Assembly (NCBI GenBank): GCA_008727115.1 | Contig: CP044131.1 | Location: forward strand, 4,030,001-4,094,000 | Direction of reading: 5' to 3' | Length of the DNA: 64,000 bases | DNA from: Comamonas testosteroni | Lineage (GTDB): Bacteria; Pseudomonadota; Gammaproteobacteria; Burkholderiales; Burkholderiaceae_C | In this document: piece after piece, positions 51,001-60,232 of the stretch | Layout: every line of letters starts with the position of its first letter | How positions within the stretch are numbered: the first letter of the stretch is position 1 | Program-made: the position numbers and the translations under genes | Notes under the pieces: model-generated | The model's database searches: none | Told to the model about the DNA's origin: nothing | Seen by the model: only the letters and a program-made list of their open reading frames with translations

Positions 51001-52209
51001 ATCGCGTAACTGCCCCTGCGGGGCGAGTGCCCTGAGCTGGGATTGAACTCCATCTGGCAAAGGCAGGCGATGCAGTACCTGCGCGGCAACTGCAAAGTCA
51101 ATACCATCTGCCTGCAGATTGCCATGCTCACCCAGCCTGCCTTGCGCCGCAGCACCTGTAGGCACATAGTTCAGCCGAAAATCTCCGCGCGGCCAGTGCA
51201 AGCCGTCATCAGCCGTGAACTGCAGGCCTTGTACGGAGAGTTGATAGCCGTTTTGATGGCGCGCGCGGAAACGTCCCTGCAAAGCCTGCAAGGACAGTGG
51301 TGCGGGCCTGTCGTCCCATTGCAGCTGCAGCTCCTGCACAGCCACATCTGCAACAACGCCCACGGGCTGGCCATGCTCCAAATCCACCCATGCCCTGACC
51401 GAGCCATTGCCCTGCTCCATCTGCCAGCTCTGTGCGGGCAAGTACGCGCCCAAATGAGACAGGTCGATATGAGCGAAGTCCAGATAGGCCTGCCCACTCC
51501 AGCGCTCCAGCCGCCCCTCATGTACCGACAGCAAGGGCTCCTTGAAGCTGCCCATGACCGTAAAGCGCTTCCCCCACTCTTGCGGCGGTGTGGCATCCAT
51601 TCGCACGGAGTGATGCCAGCGCTTGTTGCGCAACACCAGATCCACCTCCTGCAGTTGCAAAGGTGCCGCCTGACGCATTTCGTCAATCCACTGCAGCCTG
51701 CCGCTGCGAATGGCGATTTCGGGCTGCGAAAAGACCCAGTCGGAATCCGTTCCTTGTGCTGGATCGGCAGATATGGCAATGCCCGCCACAAAAACCTGTC
51801 CATCCGCATCGCGGCGCATGGTCAGATCCGGGCTCTCCAGATAGATTTGCTCCACCCCAAGAGTCATCAGTGAGCGGGCAGAGACTGCCACCACCACCTT
51901 GGGCAAAAGCAATGCCTCACTTTGATCGACAGGGTCATGCAGAATGACATCACCCAGCTCGAAAGTCGGCACTAGACCCGAGCGATGTGCGCTCAATGCG
52001 CCTATGGAAACCGGTATACCCAGAGAGCGTGAGGCCAGGGATTCCAGCTCGGGGCGCCACTGCTCGATTCGCGGCACAATCCAGAAGTGGAGCACCCCCC
52101 AAACGGTGGCCAGCACGAGCCATAGGCTCAGGACCAGTCCAAGAGACCACCGTGCCAAGCTGGCCAGCCTGTGAATTCGGCGAGTTGGGAGAGGTTTCGG
52201 TTCGATCAT
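48079..52209 (-). CDS. yhdP: YhdP-family AsmA-like envelope phospholipid transport protein
   Basis: YhdP and its paralogues TamB and YdbH are long bridge-like proteins that move phospholipids to the outer membrane. The 1376-residue product has one N-terminal membrane helix (about residues 15-40, LARWSLGLVLSLWLVLATVWG). A very long beta-rich periplasmic body follows, with repeated short strands typical of the chorein/AsmA groove. The C-terminal AsmA_2 region contains MSGAVHLDVQKGQFLKAEPG, LGVLSLQSLPRRLTLDFRDVF and EINALSASLVATAINPVVGL. ATG at 52209 is used. First gene of a four-gene operon; divergent from glnE. Confidence 0.92.
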   Translation of the reverse strand: MIEPKPLPTRRIHRLASLARWSLGLVLSLWLVLATVWGVLHFWIVPRIEQWRPELESLASRSLGIPVSIGALSAHRSGLVPTFELGDVILHDPVDQSEALLLPKVVVAVSARSLMTLGVEQIYLESPDLTMRRDADGQVFVAGIAISADPAQGTDSDWVFSQPEIAIRSGRLQWIDEMRQAAPLQLQEVDLVLRNKRWHHSVRMDATPPQEWGKRFTVMGSFKEPLLSVHEGRLERWSGQAYLDFAHIDLSHLGAYLPAQSWQMEQGNGSVRAWVDLEHGQPVGVVADVAVQELQLQWDDRPAPLSLQALQGRFRARHQNGYQLSVQGLQFTADDGLHWPRGDFRLNYVPTGAAAQGRLGEHGNLQADGIDFAVAAQVLHRLPLPDGVQSQLRALAPQGQLRDLQLSWRGPLQQPTQYKASGRFEQLGLQSQASAEGPLSIGIPGVQGLSGKFTLDQDKGEADLSKALHVEKAVLSFPGVFEEPEIPFSQLDGQIRWQVHREGPSKAPSITVQVPRLKFANEDTAGLAQAVWKTGAGTQEQPRLPGLLDLQGQLSRAKGERIYRYLPQELGSDALRYVRDSITAGKASAVNFRVKGELDQVPFEKPGQGEFHISAQVQDVNYQFVPAYLLNAGEKPWPPLTKLSGELVFDRNSMQVRKARGFLGHTAIVVDEAQAEVADWNQTEVEVSAKAHGALGDMLNLIQTSALSGLTANVFDSSKASGNARLSLKLHLPTMDMDHSKVHGEVALAGNTLQLMPEVPVLSQIRGNVHFSEVGFQIDGVQARALGGEVRIEGGMKPAGNGAAAPVMVRVDGTATAQGLREAKEVSELAALARHLQGQARYGLQVKVQHSLPEISLQTDLQGMAVQLPAPFNKPAESALALQIQHTVPPVPKPLTDQISVQWGNKAAAVLERDISAQQARIMRGSVELVETGKAEASLPQAGLQANVQIPVLDLDAWSALLPEEADRAAGAAIPGQEPWRQWLPGQLTLKAQQVQFHGRSLHDVSLQLSHTEQIWHSQIQARELAGNIEYREASALEPGGLVIAKLSRLTVPEAPDEELTATASQESELRELPALQVRVDDFQLGKRSLGKLDVVARNHWLSAGPGMREWQLSRFNITTPEASLAAHGSWGLRSNDKKHPGQTQLQFQLNLRDVGKLLNRFDMPGVVANGQGALQGDISWTGSPVTPLFKTMSGAVHLDVQKGQFLKAEPGLAKLLGVLSLQSLPRRLTLDFRDVFRNGFSFDFMRGDVTIQRGIAKTNNMQMKGVNAAVLMEGSADIDKETQDLHVVVVPEINALSASLVATAINPVVGLSSFLAQMILRGPLIAATTKEFHIHGSWEDPQVTELPKRSVPKGEAGDANQQAAPAADIRSQEEP

Positions 52210-52320
52210 CGGTGGCCTAGCAATGGCAGGAATTATGACCGGCGCCCCTGAGCGCGTTACGGTAACCACATGTTGCCGAGCTGATTACCTGTATGCCAGA
52301 CACCATTTTTTACGGCCCGC

Positions 52321-55122
52321 ATGCAGTCCTCAGAGCAAGTCATGGCAGAAAACGCCCTCAATGTTCCTTCCCCGGCCCAGTACTCGCGCTTTGTGCAGCG
52401 CCTTCACCGCCGCTACGAGAACTGGTTCGATGCCTTGCCGCCCGGCGCCCCCGATCTGGCCTTGATGGAACAAGCTCTGGCCACACTGCAATCGCGCGGC
52501 CTGGACCTCTCGGCTTCGCTACGCGTACTGCGCCAGCTGGTGATGGAGCGCATCATTACTCTGGACTGCGAGCAAAGCGCTCCCCTTGCCATCGTCACCA
52601 AGGCGGTCACCGAGCTGGCAGAGCTGACGCTGGATCGCGCCTGCACCCAGGTTCGGGCCGAGCTGGATGCTCGCCATGGCGCTCCCCTGGGCCCAGAAGG
52701 CCAGCCCGTACAGCTTTGGATCATCGGAATGGGAAAGCTGGGAGCGCGCGAGCTCAATGTCTCCAGCGACATCGATCTGATCTACGTCTACGAGCATGAC
52801 GGCGACACCCAGGGCCTGGCCGACGGCCGCGGTGTCATCTCCAATCATGAATACTTTGGCCGGGCCGTCAAAGGCATCTTCAGCCTGATTGGTGACACCA
52901 CCGAGCATGGCTTTGTCTTTCGCGTTGACCTGGCTCTGCGCCCGAACGGCAACTCGGGGGCACCTGCAGTCTCTTTGGCCTCTCTAGAGGAATACCTGCA
53001 AATACATGGTCGTGAATGGGAGCGTTTTGCCTGGCTCAAGAGCCGCATCGTCGCCCCGCTGGCCGATATTCAGACTCCCAATGTCCAGGCTCTGCGCGGT
53101 GTCGTGCTGCCCTTTGTGTTCCGCCGCTACCTGGACTATGTGGTGTTCGACTCACTGCGCAGCCTGCACCGCCAGATACGCGAGCACGCGACCAAGCGCA
53201 GTGCCGGCCACCCCGAGCGCGCCAACGACGTCAAGCTCTCACGCGGCGGCATTCGCGAAATCGAATTCATCGTGCAACTGCTGCAGGTCGTGCGTGGCGG
53301 CCAGTTCCCAGAGCTGCGCTGCCGCCCTACGCTGGAGGCCCTGCAGCGACTGGTACGCGCCAACCTCATGAGCAAAGAGATTGCCGACGCCCTGACCCGC
53401 GCCTACACCTTCTTGCGTCAGGTAGAGCACCGCATTCAGTACCTGGACGATCAGCAAACCCATGTGCTGCCGACTCGGGACGATGATTTGCTGTGGATTG
53501 CCCGCACCATGGGCTTTGCAGATGCCTGCGCCTTCTTGCACCAGCTCGATGAGCACCGCGAGCTGGTAGCCCAGGAATTCGATACCTTGCTCGGCGGCGA
53601 TTCCCAACAATGCAGCAATGGCAAGTGCCATGCGGCTCAGGCATCCAGCAGCACCGCATCACCCCAGGAAATCGAAGACATGATCGAGCTGCTGCCCCCG
53701 GCATTGGCCGGTCAGGTCGCAGACTGGCGCAGCAGTGCCCGCATTACCGGCCTGCGCGATGAAGCCCGTGCACGCCTGTTCCGCTTGGTCGAGCGCACGG
53801 CTCAATGGGTGGAACAAGGGCAGTCCAGCGAAGAAGCCGCCAAGCGCTTTCTGAACTGGCTGGAGCCTTTGCTGCGCCGCGAAAGCTACCTCGCTTTGCT
53901 ACTGGAACGCCCGGCTGTCCATGAAAGATTGCTACACCTTTTGGGTGCTGCGCGCTGGCCTGCCCGTTATCTGCAGCAGCACCCCGGCGTAATCGACGAA
54001 CTGGCCAGCGACGCCATCTTCAAGGAGCGCTTTGTCGCCGCCGATTTCGAGCGCGAACTGGCACTGCGCCTGGCCGCACTGCAGTCCACGGGCGAGGACG
54101 ACGACGAGACCCTGCTCAATCTGCTGCGCCGCGCCCACCATGCCGAGGTCTTCCGAACTCTGGCTCGAGACATCGAAGGCAGCATCACCGTCGAGCAAGT
54201 GGCCGACGATCTGAGTGCACTGGCCGACAGTGTGTTGCGTGTCACCGCTCAATGGTGCTGGGAACGCCTCAAAAATCGCCATCGCGAAACACCGCGCTTC
54301 GGCATCGTGGGCTACGGCAAGCTGGGCGGCAAGGAGCTGGGCTACGGCAGCGATCTGGATATCGTCTTTGTCTTTGATGACGACGATGACCGCGCCCCCG
54401 AGGTCTATGCCGCTTATGTTCGCAAGCTCATCAACTGGCTCACGGTGAAGACCGGCGAAGGCGATCTGTTCGAGATCGACACCGCCCTGCGCCCCAACGG
54501 CAGCTCCGGCCTGCTGGTGACCAGCTTCGAGTCCTATGCCAACTACCAGCAGCAGCGCGGCAGCAATACCGCCTGGACCTGGGAGCATCAGGCCATGACT
54601 CGCGCCCGCTTTGTGCTGGGAAGTCGCGATTTTCGCTTGCCCACGGGTGAGCCGGCGATCAACCTGCACTTGCACCAGCGCTTTGATACCGTTCGAGAAG
54701 CCGTCATCACCGCAGCGCGCGATGCCATGGCTCTGCGCAGTGAAATTGAAGCCATGCGCGAGCGCGTGCGCAGCGCACACCCCGTACGCAGCGGACTGTT
54801 TGATGTCAAGCACAGCCCAGGCGGCATGGTGGATGTGGAGTTTGCCGTTCAGTACCTAGTACTGGCTCACTCGGGCGAGCATCGTGAGCTGATTGCCAAC
54901 GTCGGCAATATTGCACTGCTGCAGCGGGCCGAGGATGCTGGCCTGCTGCCCCAGGGCGTGGGCTATGCCGCCGCCAAAGCCTACCGGGAGCTACGCCGCC
55001 TGCAACACGTGGCAAGACTCGATGAGCGCTCGGGCCAGCTGGAGCCTGAGCAAGCCAGGGCACAGTGCGAAGCCGTGCTCAAGCTCTGGAGCGCCGTGTT
55101 CACCCCGCCTCTCAATCACTGA
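52321..55122 (+). CDS. glnE: Bifunctional glutamine synthetase adenylyltransferase/adenylyl-removing enzyme
   Basis: GlnE adenylylates and deadenylylates glutamine synthetase in response to PII. The 933-residue product has two nucleotidyltransferase halves. The deadenylylating half shows GMGKLGARELNVSSDIDLIY (about residues 137-156) and VLPFVFRRYLDYVVFDSL with RGGIREIEFIVQL. The adenylylating half shows GYGKLGGKELGYGSDLDIVF (about 660-680) and HSPGGMVDVEFAVQYL near the C-terminus. Length and order fit the family. ATG at 52321 or 52342 could start it. Divergent from yhdP. Confidence 0.97.
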   Translation: MQSSEQVMAENALNVPSPAQYSRFVQRLHRRYENWFDALPPGAPDLALMEQALATLQSRGLDLSASLRVLRQLVMERIITLDCEQSAPLAIVTKAVTELAELTLDRACTQVRAELDARHGAPLGPEGQPVQLWIIGMGKLGARELNVSSDIDLIYVYEHDGDTQGLADGRGVISNHEYFGRAVKGIFSLIGDTTEHGFVFRVDLALRPNGNSGAPAVSLASLEEYLQIHGREWERFAWLKSRIVAPLADIQTPNVQALRGVVLPFVFRRYLDYVVFDSLRSLHRQIREHATKRSAGHPERANDVKLSRGGIREIEFIVQLLQVVRGGQFPELRCRPTLEALQRLVRANLMSKEIADALTRAYTFLRQVEHRIQYLDDQQTHVLPTRDDDLLWIARTMGFADACAFLHQLDEHRELVAQEFDTLLGGDSQQCSNGKCHAAQASSSTASPQEIEDMIELLPPALAGQVADWRSSARITGLRDEARARLFRLVERTAQWVEQGQSSEEAAKRFLNWLEPLLRRESYLALLLERPAVHERLLHLLGAARWPARYLQQHPGVIDELASDAIFKERFVAADFERELALRLAALQSTGEDDDETLLNLLRRAHHAEVFRTLARDIEGSITVEQVADDLSALADSVLRVTAQWCWERLKNRHRETPRFGIVGYGKLGGKELGYGSDLDIVFVFDDDDDRAPEVYAAYVRKLINWLTVKTGEGDLFEIDTALRPNGSSGLLVTSFESYANYQQQRGSNTAWTWEHQAMTRARFVLGSRDFRLPTGEPAINLHLHQRFDTVREAVITAARDAMALRSEIEAMRERVRSAHPVRSGLFDVKHSPGGMVDVEFAVQYLVLAHSGEHRELIANVGNIALLQRAEDAGLLPQGVGYAAAKAYRELRRLQHVARLDERSGQLEPEQARAQCEAVLKLWSAVFTPPLNH

Positions 55123-55318
55123 GCTTCCCACTCGGCGGGGTACTCATGACTGAGCCGGTACCGCCCCGCCGGCGGGCTGGCAGGATTCATCAAAGGCCGC
55201 CTACAGCTAGTACGAATTTGTTACACAAATGAAACCCATTGGATCCGGAACTTCTGCAACAGTGTCGCATCAGATGAACATATGCACTGAGTTGAAAGAC
55301 CTGCAGTACCGTATTTAC

Positions 55319-55416
55319 AGTTGCGAAGCCCTTGGGTCTGCCCATTGAAAATTCCCCGGAGCGCTTCTCCTCCCTCCCTCTCTTAATTCGTTTCGGGAAG
55401 CTTCGCAACTTTTTTA
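55319..55416 (+). ncRNA. Possible small RNA with closing stem, C-rich loop and T-tract
   Basis: AGTTGCGAAGC (55319-55329) and GCTTCGCAACT (55400-55410) are an exact 11-base inverted repeat, directly followed by a T6 run. The enclosed 70 bases contain CTCCTCCCTCCCTCTC, an anti-Shine-Dalgarno-like C-rich stretch seen in some regulatory RNAs. Weak promoter-like TTGAAA (55292) and TATTTA (55312) precede it with a short 14-base spacer. Existence is inference from structure only. Confidence 0.35.
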
Positions 55417-55423
55417 TTCCAGC

Positions 55424-55451
55424 AAAAAGGCCACTGACAAGTGGCCTTTTT
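55424..55451. terminator. Bidirectional terminator downstream of the GST gene
   Basis: AAAAAGGCCACT and AGTGGCCTTTTT pair across TGACA/TGACA-type loop; 20 bp from the GST stop on the minus strand. Confidence 0.9.
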
Positions 55452-55471
55452 CTTTGTATTGGCTGTGAAGA

Positions 55472-56089
55472 TCAATGTGGCACGGTGTTCGCAAAACTGG
55501 GGCGCGCCGCCAGCTTTTTCAGCAATGCATCCAGGTTTGCATGGTCAGCGCGCCAGTCCAGTTCGGGAAAGCGAAAATCCAGCCAGGCCAGTGCACAGCA
55601 CACGCTGACATCTGCCAGCGTCGGATGGGCACCACCACAGCAAAACGGCTTTTCTCCCAGCCCCTGGGACATGACTTGCAATGCGGCCTTTACTTTGCCC
55701 ATCTGTCTGCCCATCCAGGCCTGGCTACGCTGCTCTTGGCTGCGTCCGGGCCAGACCGCTTCCATACGGGCCAAAATGGCCGCATCCAGCACCCCATCGG
55801 CCAGAGCCTCCCAGGTCTTGACCTCGGCACGTTCGCGCCCTGTGCCGGGGATCAGCTTGCCCACGGGCGAGAGCGTGTCCAGATATTCGACGATGACACG
55901 CGAATCGAACATCGCCTCCGTGCCATCCATCTCCAGACGCGGCACCTTGCCCAAAGGGTTGCCCGTTCCGGGGCTGAGCGCTTCCTCCCAGGGGTTCTCC
56001 TCGACAAACTGATAGTCCAGCTTTTTTTCGGCCAGCACGACGCGGACTTTGCGCACAAAGGGGCTGGTGGTGGAGCCTATTAATTTCAT
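55472..56089 (-). CDS. Glutathione S-transferase family protein
   Basis: The 205-residue product has the thioredoxin-like GST N-domain (residues 1-80; MKLIGSTTSPFVRKVRVVLAE, KVPRLEMDGTEAMFDSRVI with the cis-Pro and SR glutathione contacts) and the helical C-domain (about 90-200; TLADVSVCCALAWLDFR). The TSPFVRKVR start resembles the YibF/beta-like bacterial GSTs. The ATG at 56089 gives this start; 41 upstream in-frame codons were dropped. It diverges from purB. Substrate unknown. Confidence 0.93.
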   Translation of the reverse strand: MKLIGSTTSPFVRKVRVVLAEKKLDYQFVEENPWEEALSPGTGNPLGKVPRLEMDGTEAMFDSRVIVEYLDTLSPVGKLIPGTGRERAEVKTWEALADGVLDAAILARMEAVWPGRSQEQRSQAWMGRQMGKVKAALQVMSQGLGEKPFCCGGAHPTLADVSVCCALAWLDFRFPELDWRADHANLDALLKKLAARPSFANTVPH

Positions 56090-56091
56090 AG

Positions 56092-57637
<1,546 letters not shown>

Positions 57638-57639
<2 letters not shown>

Positions 57640-57735
57640 AAAGATAGCTGCTAGCGCTTGATGTACAAGCGCTTCAGCATCAAAGAGCTGCCAAAGCCAA
57701 TATTGATTGGCGCTGGCAGCTCTTGTTTTTGATAG
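57638..57735 (+). repeat. Tandem pair of dispersed TAGCTGC/GAGCTGCC repeats after purB
   Basis: The first unit has AGCGCTTG/CAAGCGCT (8-bp perfect stem). The second has AGAGCTGCCA/TGGCAGCTCT (10 bp) enclosing GCCAAT/ATTGGC (6 bp) and ends in a T-rich tract. It probably terminates purB. Confidence 0.8.
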
Positions 57736-57781
57736 TTTTCAAAATGACTGCCTGCGGGCAGCACCCACCACGGAACCCGCC

Positions 57782-58342
57782 ATGGCCATCAAGTCCACCA
57801 TCTTCAAAGCCAATCTGTCGATTGCCGATATCGACCACAGCTACTACGCCGACCACAATCTGACCCTGGCCCGCCACCCCAGCGAGACCGACGAGCGCAT
57901 GATGGTGCGCCTGGTCGCCCTGGCGCTGAATGCCCACCAGCTGCAGGACCTGTGCAATGGCGACGGTACGCTGGGTTTTGGCGTGGGCCTGTCCGACCCC
58001 GATGATCCGGACGTGCACATCACCGACTTCACCGGCCAGAAGCGTCTGTGGATCGAAGTCGGCCAACCCGACGAAAAGCCCATCACCAAGGCCTGCAACA
58101 AGTCCGACCATGTGCTGGTCTACCCCTTCAACCACGCCGCCCATGTCTGGTGGAAAGGCCTGGAAGGCAAGGTCAACCGCCAGCAAAAGCTGGAAGTGCT
58201 CTACATCGACTCCGAAGTCTCTCAGCAACTCGTTTCCCTGGCCGAGCGCAGCATGCAGCTGCAGGCCACGATTCAGGAAGGGCAACTGACGCTGTCCAGC
58301 AATCTGGGCACGGTGTTTGTCGAACCCACGCGCTGGAAATAA
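57782..58342 (+). CDS. yaeQ: YaeQ family protein
   Basis: The 186-residue product matches YaeQ over its full length: MAIKSTIFKANLSIADIDHSYY, ETDERMMVRLVALALNA, DPDDPDVHITDFTGQKRLWIEVGQPDEKPI in parts, and RSMQLQATIQEGQLTLSSN near the C-terminus. YaeQ has a PD-(D/E)XK nuclease-like fold and was linked genetically to transcription elongation (RfaH suppression), but its activity is not settled. ATG at 57782 was chosen; 25 upstream codons lie in the repeat region. Confidence 0.93.
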   Translation: MAIKSTIFKANLSIADIDHSYYADHNLTLARHPSETDERMMVRLVALALNAHQLQDLCNGDGTLGFGVGLSDPDDPDVHITDFTGQKRLWIEVGQPDEKPITKACNKSDHVLVYPFNHAAHVWWKGLEGKVNRQQKLEVLYIDSEVSQQLVSLAERSMQLQATIQEGQLTLSSNLGTVFVEPTRWK

Positions 58343-58375
58343 GCTACTGAAACACGCACTTGCTTTGGCGCTAGA

Positions 58376-58469
58376 TGCCTGGCAAGGGCGGCCCCGCCGC
58401 GAAGGCATCGTCCCCATCCCGCGAAGCGGGAAAGGGGGAAGGCTCTTAGCGCTTCAGGGGTTCAGGGGG
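58376..58469 (-). repeat. GC-rich multi-hairpin intergenic repeat, copy 3 of 3
   Basis: On the plus strand it reads GGCAAGGGCGGCCCCGCC, a palindrome CCCGCGAAGCGGG and a CAGGGGG end. The end contributes the last codons and TGA stop of the DUF3717/DUF1289 gene. Same orientation as copy 2. Confidence 0.8.
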
Positions 58470-58881
58470 TGTGTTTTCGCTCCACGGCGCGCTCTGCATA
58501 GCGGTTAAAGCGCCAGGAGTCACCCTCCACCGTAATGCGCCGCCACACGGCGCGCTTTTCGGCCGGCTCCATCGCCGTCCACAGCTGCACTTCGTCAAAG
58601 CTGCGGCCACAGCCCTTGCACTTTTCGTCACCCTGGCTGGTGGAGCAAATCGCAATGCAGGGCGTATCGGGGGTGGTGTCAAACCATGTCAGCCAGGCCG
58701 CCATGGCATAGGAAGGAAAGCCCTCCACGGCCACCTCGGACTCGCGCGCATAAATCATCAGTGCATACACCTGGGCCAGCGCCCGCACCTCGGGGGTCAA
58801 CAACACGCCATCCGGAGAGGGAGAGCGATCTCGCCAGTAGTTGATGGCAGCTTCGATGTCGGTGATGTGAATGGCAGTCAT
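58462..58881 (-). CDS. DUF3717 and DUF1289 domain protein
   Basis: The 139-residue product has an N-terminal helical DUF3717 segment (about residues 3-45; ITDIEAAINYWRDRSPSPDG, LAQVYALMIY) and a Cys-rich DUF1289 segment (about 78-120). In the latter, PCIAICS, KCKGCGRSFDEVQLW and EKRAVWRRI hold four closely spaced cysteines that probably bind a metal. Function is unknown. The ATG at 58881 starts MTAIHITD. Its stop codon falls within a GC-rich repeat, so the last residues (KHTP) may have been altered by repeat insertion. Confidence 0.85.
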   Translation of the reverse strand: MTAIHITDIEAAINYWRDRSPSPDGVLLTPEVRALAQVYALMIYARESEVAVEGFPSYAMAAWLTWFDTTPDTPCIAICSTSQGDEKCKGCGRSFDEVQLWTAMEPAEKRAVWRRITVEGDSWRFNRYAERAVERKHTP

Positions 58882-59021
58882 GGAGCGGGAATCATAAGCC
58901 GCCACCGCCAAGCCTGCCCCGACAAGGTTGCTCCATTTTTAGTAGCTAAAAATGCTGCCTGCCAGCTCACCGCAAGACACATGCCCGAGAAAAAACCCAG
59001 AAAACAAATGGGTTTTGAAAC

Positions 59022-59050
59022 TTGTCATCGACGGCGCACTGTGTTGAAAT
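59022..59050 (+). promoter_or_regulatory. Possible sigma-70 promoter of the TerC transcript
   Basis: TTGTCA (59022-59027) and TGAAAT (59045-59050) with a 17-base spacer; predicted start near 59057, at the 5' end of the Mn riboswitch. Confidence 0.5.
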
Positions 59051-59054
59051 CGCC

Positions 59055-59220
59055 CCCTTCGAAGGGGAGTAGCTCAACCAGCCTGTGCGCGCACAAGTCT
59101 GGCAGCGAACTGGTCGTCAATACGAAGCTTCACGCTTCCGGCCATTCGGATTGCAGTCATGCTGCAGTCGAGCAAGACCTTTGATGGACCCGTGACGGTC
59201 GATCAAAGAACTCCCCGAGC
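59055..59220 (+). ncRNA. yybP-ykoY (Mn2+) riboswitch with expression platform upstream of the TerC gene
   Basis: Landmarks are GAAGGGGAGTAGCTC (59061), GTCGTCAATAC (59113), a GAAGC/GCTTC arm and GAGCAAGACCTTTGAT (about 59170-59185), the class hallmark of manganese-sensing yybP-ykoY RNAs. Downstream, GATCAAAG can pair with CTTTGAT(G) of the aptamer, and CTCCCC (59211) is complementary to the essential GGGGAG, so folding of the platform would break the aptamer. 121 bases separate it from the start codon. Confidence 0.93.
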
Positions 59221-59341
59221 CAGGTTTCCTTGCCCGGATGGGTGCTTAGGCTTACGTCGCAATGGTCAATTAGTATCAGCGGCAAGCGCGGCACATGCGT
59301 CACACTTGCTGCGACAACATTCGACAACGAGGAAAAAACAC

Positions 59342-60097
59342 ATGGACCTGGACTTTCTCACCCATGCGCCCTTCTGGATCGCGCTGGGCCAGATCATCAT
59401 CATCGACATTCTGCTGGGCGGCGACAACGCCGTCGTGATTGCGCTTGCCTGCCGCAAGCTGCCACCTGAGCAGCGCCGCAAGGGCATCATTTACGGCACG
59501 GCCGGTGCCATCATCCTGCGCATCATCCTGATCGCCTTCGCCATGGTGCTGCTGGCCCTGCCCTTCCTGAAGGTCGTGGGCGCCATCTTGCTGGTCTGGA
59601 TCGGTATCAAGCTGATTGCTCCCGATGACGACGATCACGACAACATCCAGGGCAGCGACAAGCTGTTTGCAGCCATCAAGACCATCATCGTGGCCGACCT
59701 GGTGATGTCCGTGGACAACGTGATCGCCATTGCCGGCGCCGCACAAAGCTCGGGCGAACACCAGATGCTGCTGATCGTGCTGGGTCTGCTGATCTCGGTG
59801 CCTATCATCGTCTGGGGCTCGCAGCTGGTCATCAAGCTGATGGAGCGCTTCCCCCTGATCATCGTGGCTGGCGGCATGCTGCTGGGCTGGATCGCTGGCG
59901 GCATGCTGGTGACCGACCCCGTGTTCGTCAATACCGAAAAGTGGCTGTGGATGCCCAAGCTGGGTACGACCGATGCACAAGGCCTGGCTGAAATCTCCAG
60001 AGCCCTGTACTGGTCCGCTCACATTGGTGGCGCCCTGCTGGTGCTGGCTCTGGGCAAGTTCATTGCCAGCCGCCGCCCCGCCCCTGCAGCCCACTAA
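59342..60097 (+). CDS. TerC family (YjbE-type) membrane protein, probable Mn2+ exporter
   Basis: The 251-residue product has about seven membrane helices. Family motifs are the two acidic pairs LLGGDNAVVIALAC (about residue 25) and VMSVDNVIAIAGAA (about 120), plus an acidic loop (APDDDDHDN). TerC/YjbE proteins such as Bacillus MeeF/MeeY export manganese, and the yybP-ykoY riboswitch upstream supports that role here. GAGGA precedes the ATG. Together with the GDT1 protein at 12586 it would form a two-pump Mn defence. Confidence 0.92.
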   Translation: MDLDFLTHAPFWIALGQIIIIDILLGGDNAVVIALACRKLPPEQRRKGIIYGTAGAIILRIILIAFAMVLLALPFLKVVGAILLVWIGIKLIAPDDDDHDNIQGSDKLFAAIKTIIVADLVMSVDNVIAIAGAAQSSGEHQMLLIVLGLLISVPIIVWGSQLVIKLMERFPLIIVAGGMLLGWIAGGMLVTDPVFVNTEKWLWMPKLGTTDAQGLAEISRALYWSAHIGGALLVLALGKFIASRRPAPAAH

Positions 60098-60232
60098 GTT
60101 CTGCAAATCCGATCATTCGTGATGAAAGGCGGGAACTGACCGCCCCATTCACGAATCACAACGGAAACAAGCCGGCCCCATGCAACTGCCAGGGGCCGCA
60201 TTCTTCAACCTTCGTTCCAGTTAGGACGCACT

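Larger units (their letters stand above)
55123..55471. other. Convergent gap between glnE and the GST gene
   Basis: 349 bases without a convincing protein gene. The first 60 bases hold a GC-rich palindromic stretch (GGTACCGCCCCGCCGGCGGG). The middle holds a possible small RNA (see 55319-55416) and the end a strong terminator (55424-55451). A 39-codon frame from 55229 has no ribosome site and was not called. Confidence 0.55.

Noticed and set aside
55319-55416. 6S RNA in the glnE-GST gap
   Set aside because: The enclosed loop is too short and lacks the open central bubble and length (about 180 nt) of 6S RNA.
59300-60106. A 268-codon frame opposite the TerC gene
   Set aside because: Asp/His/Gln-rich shadow of hydrophobic codons; no support.
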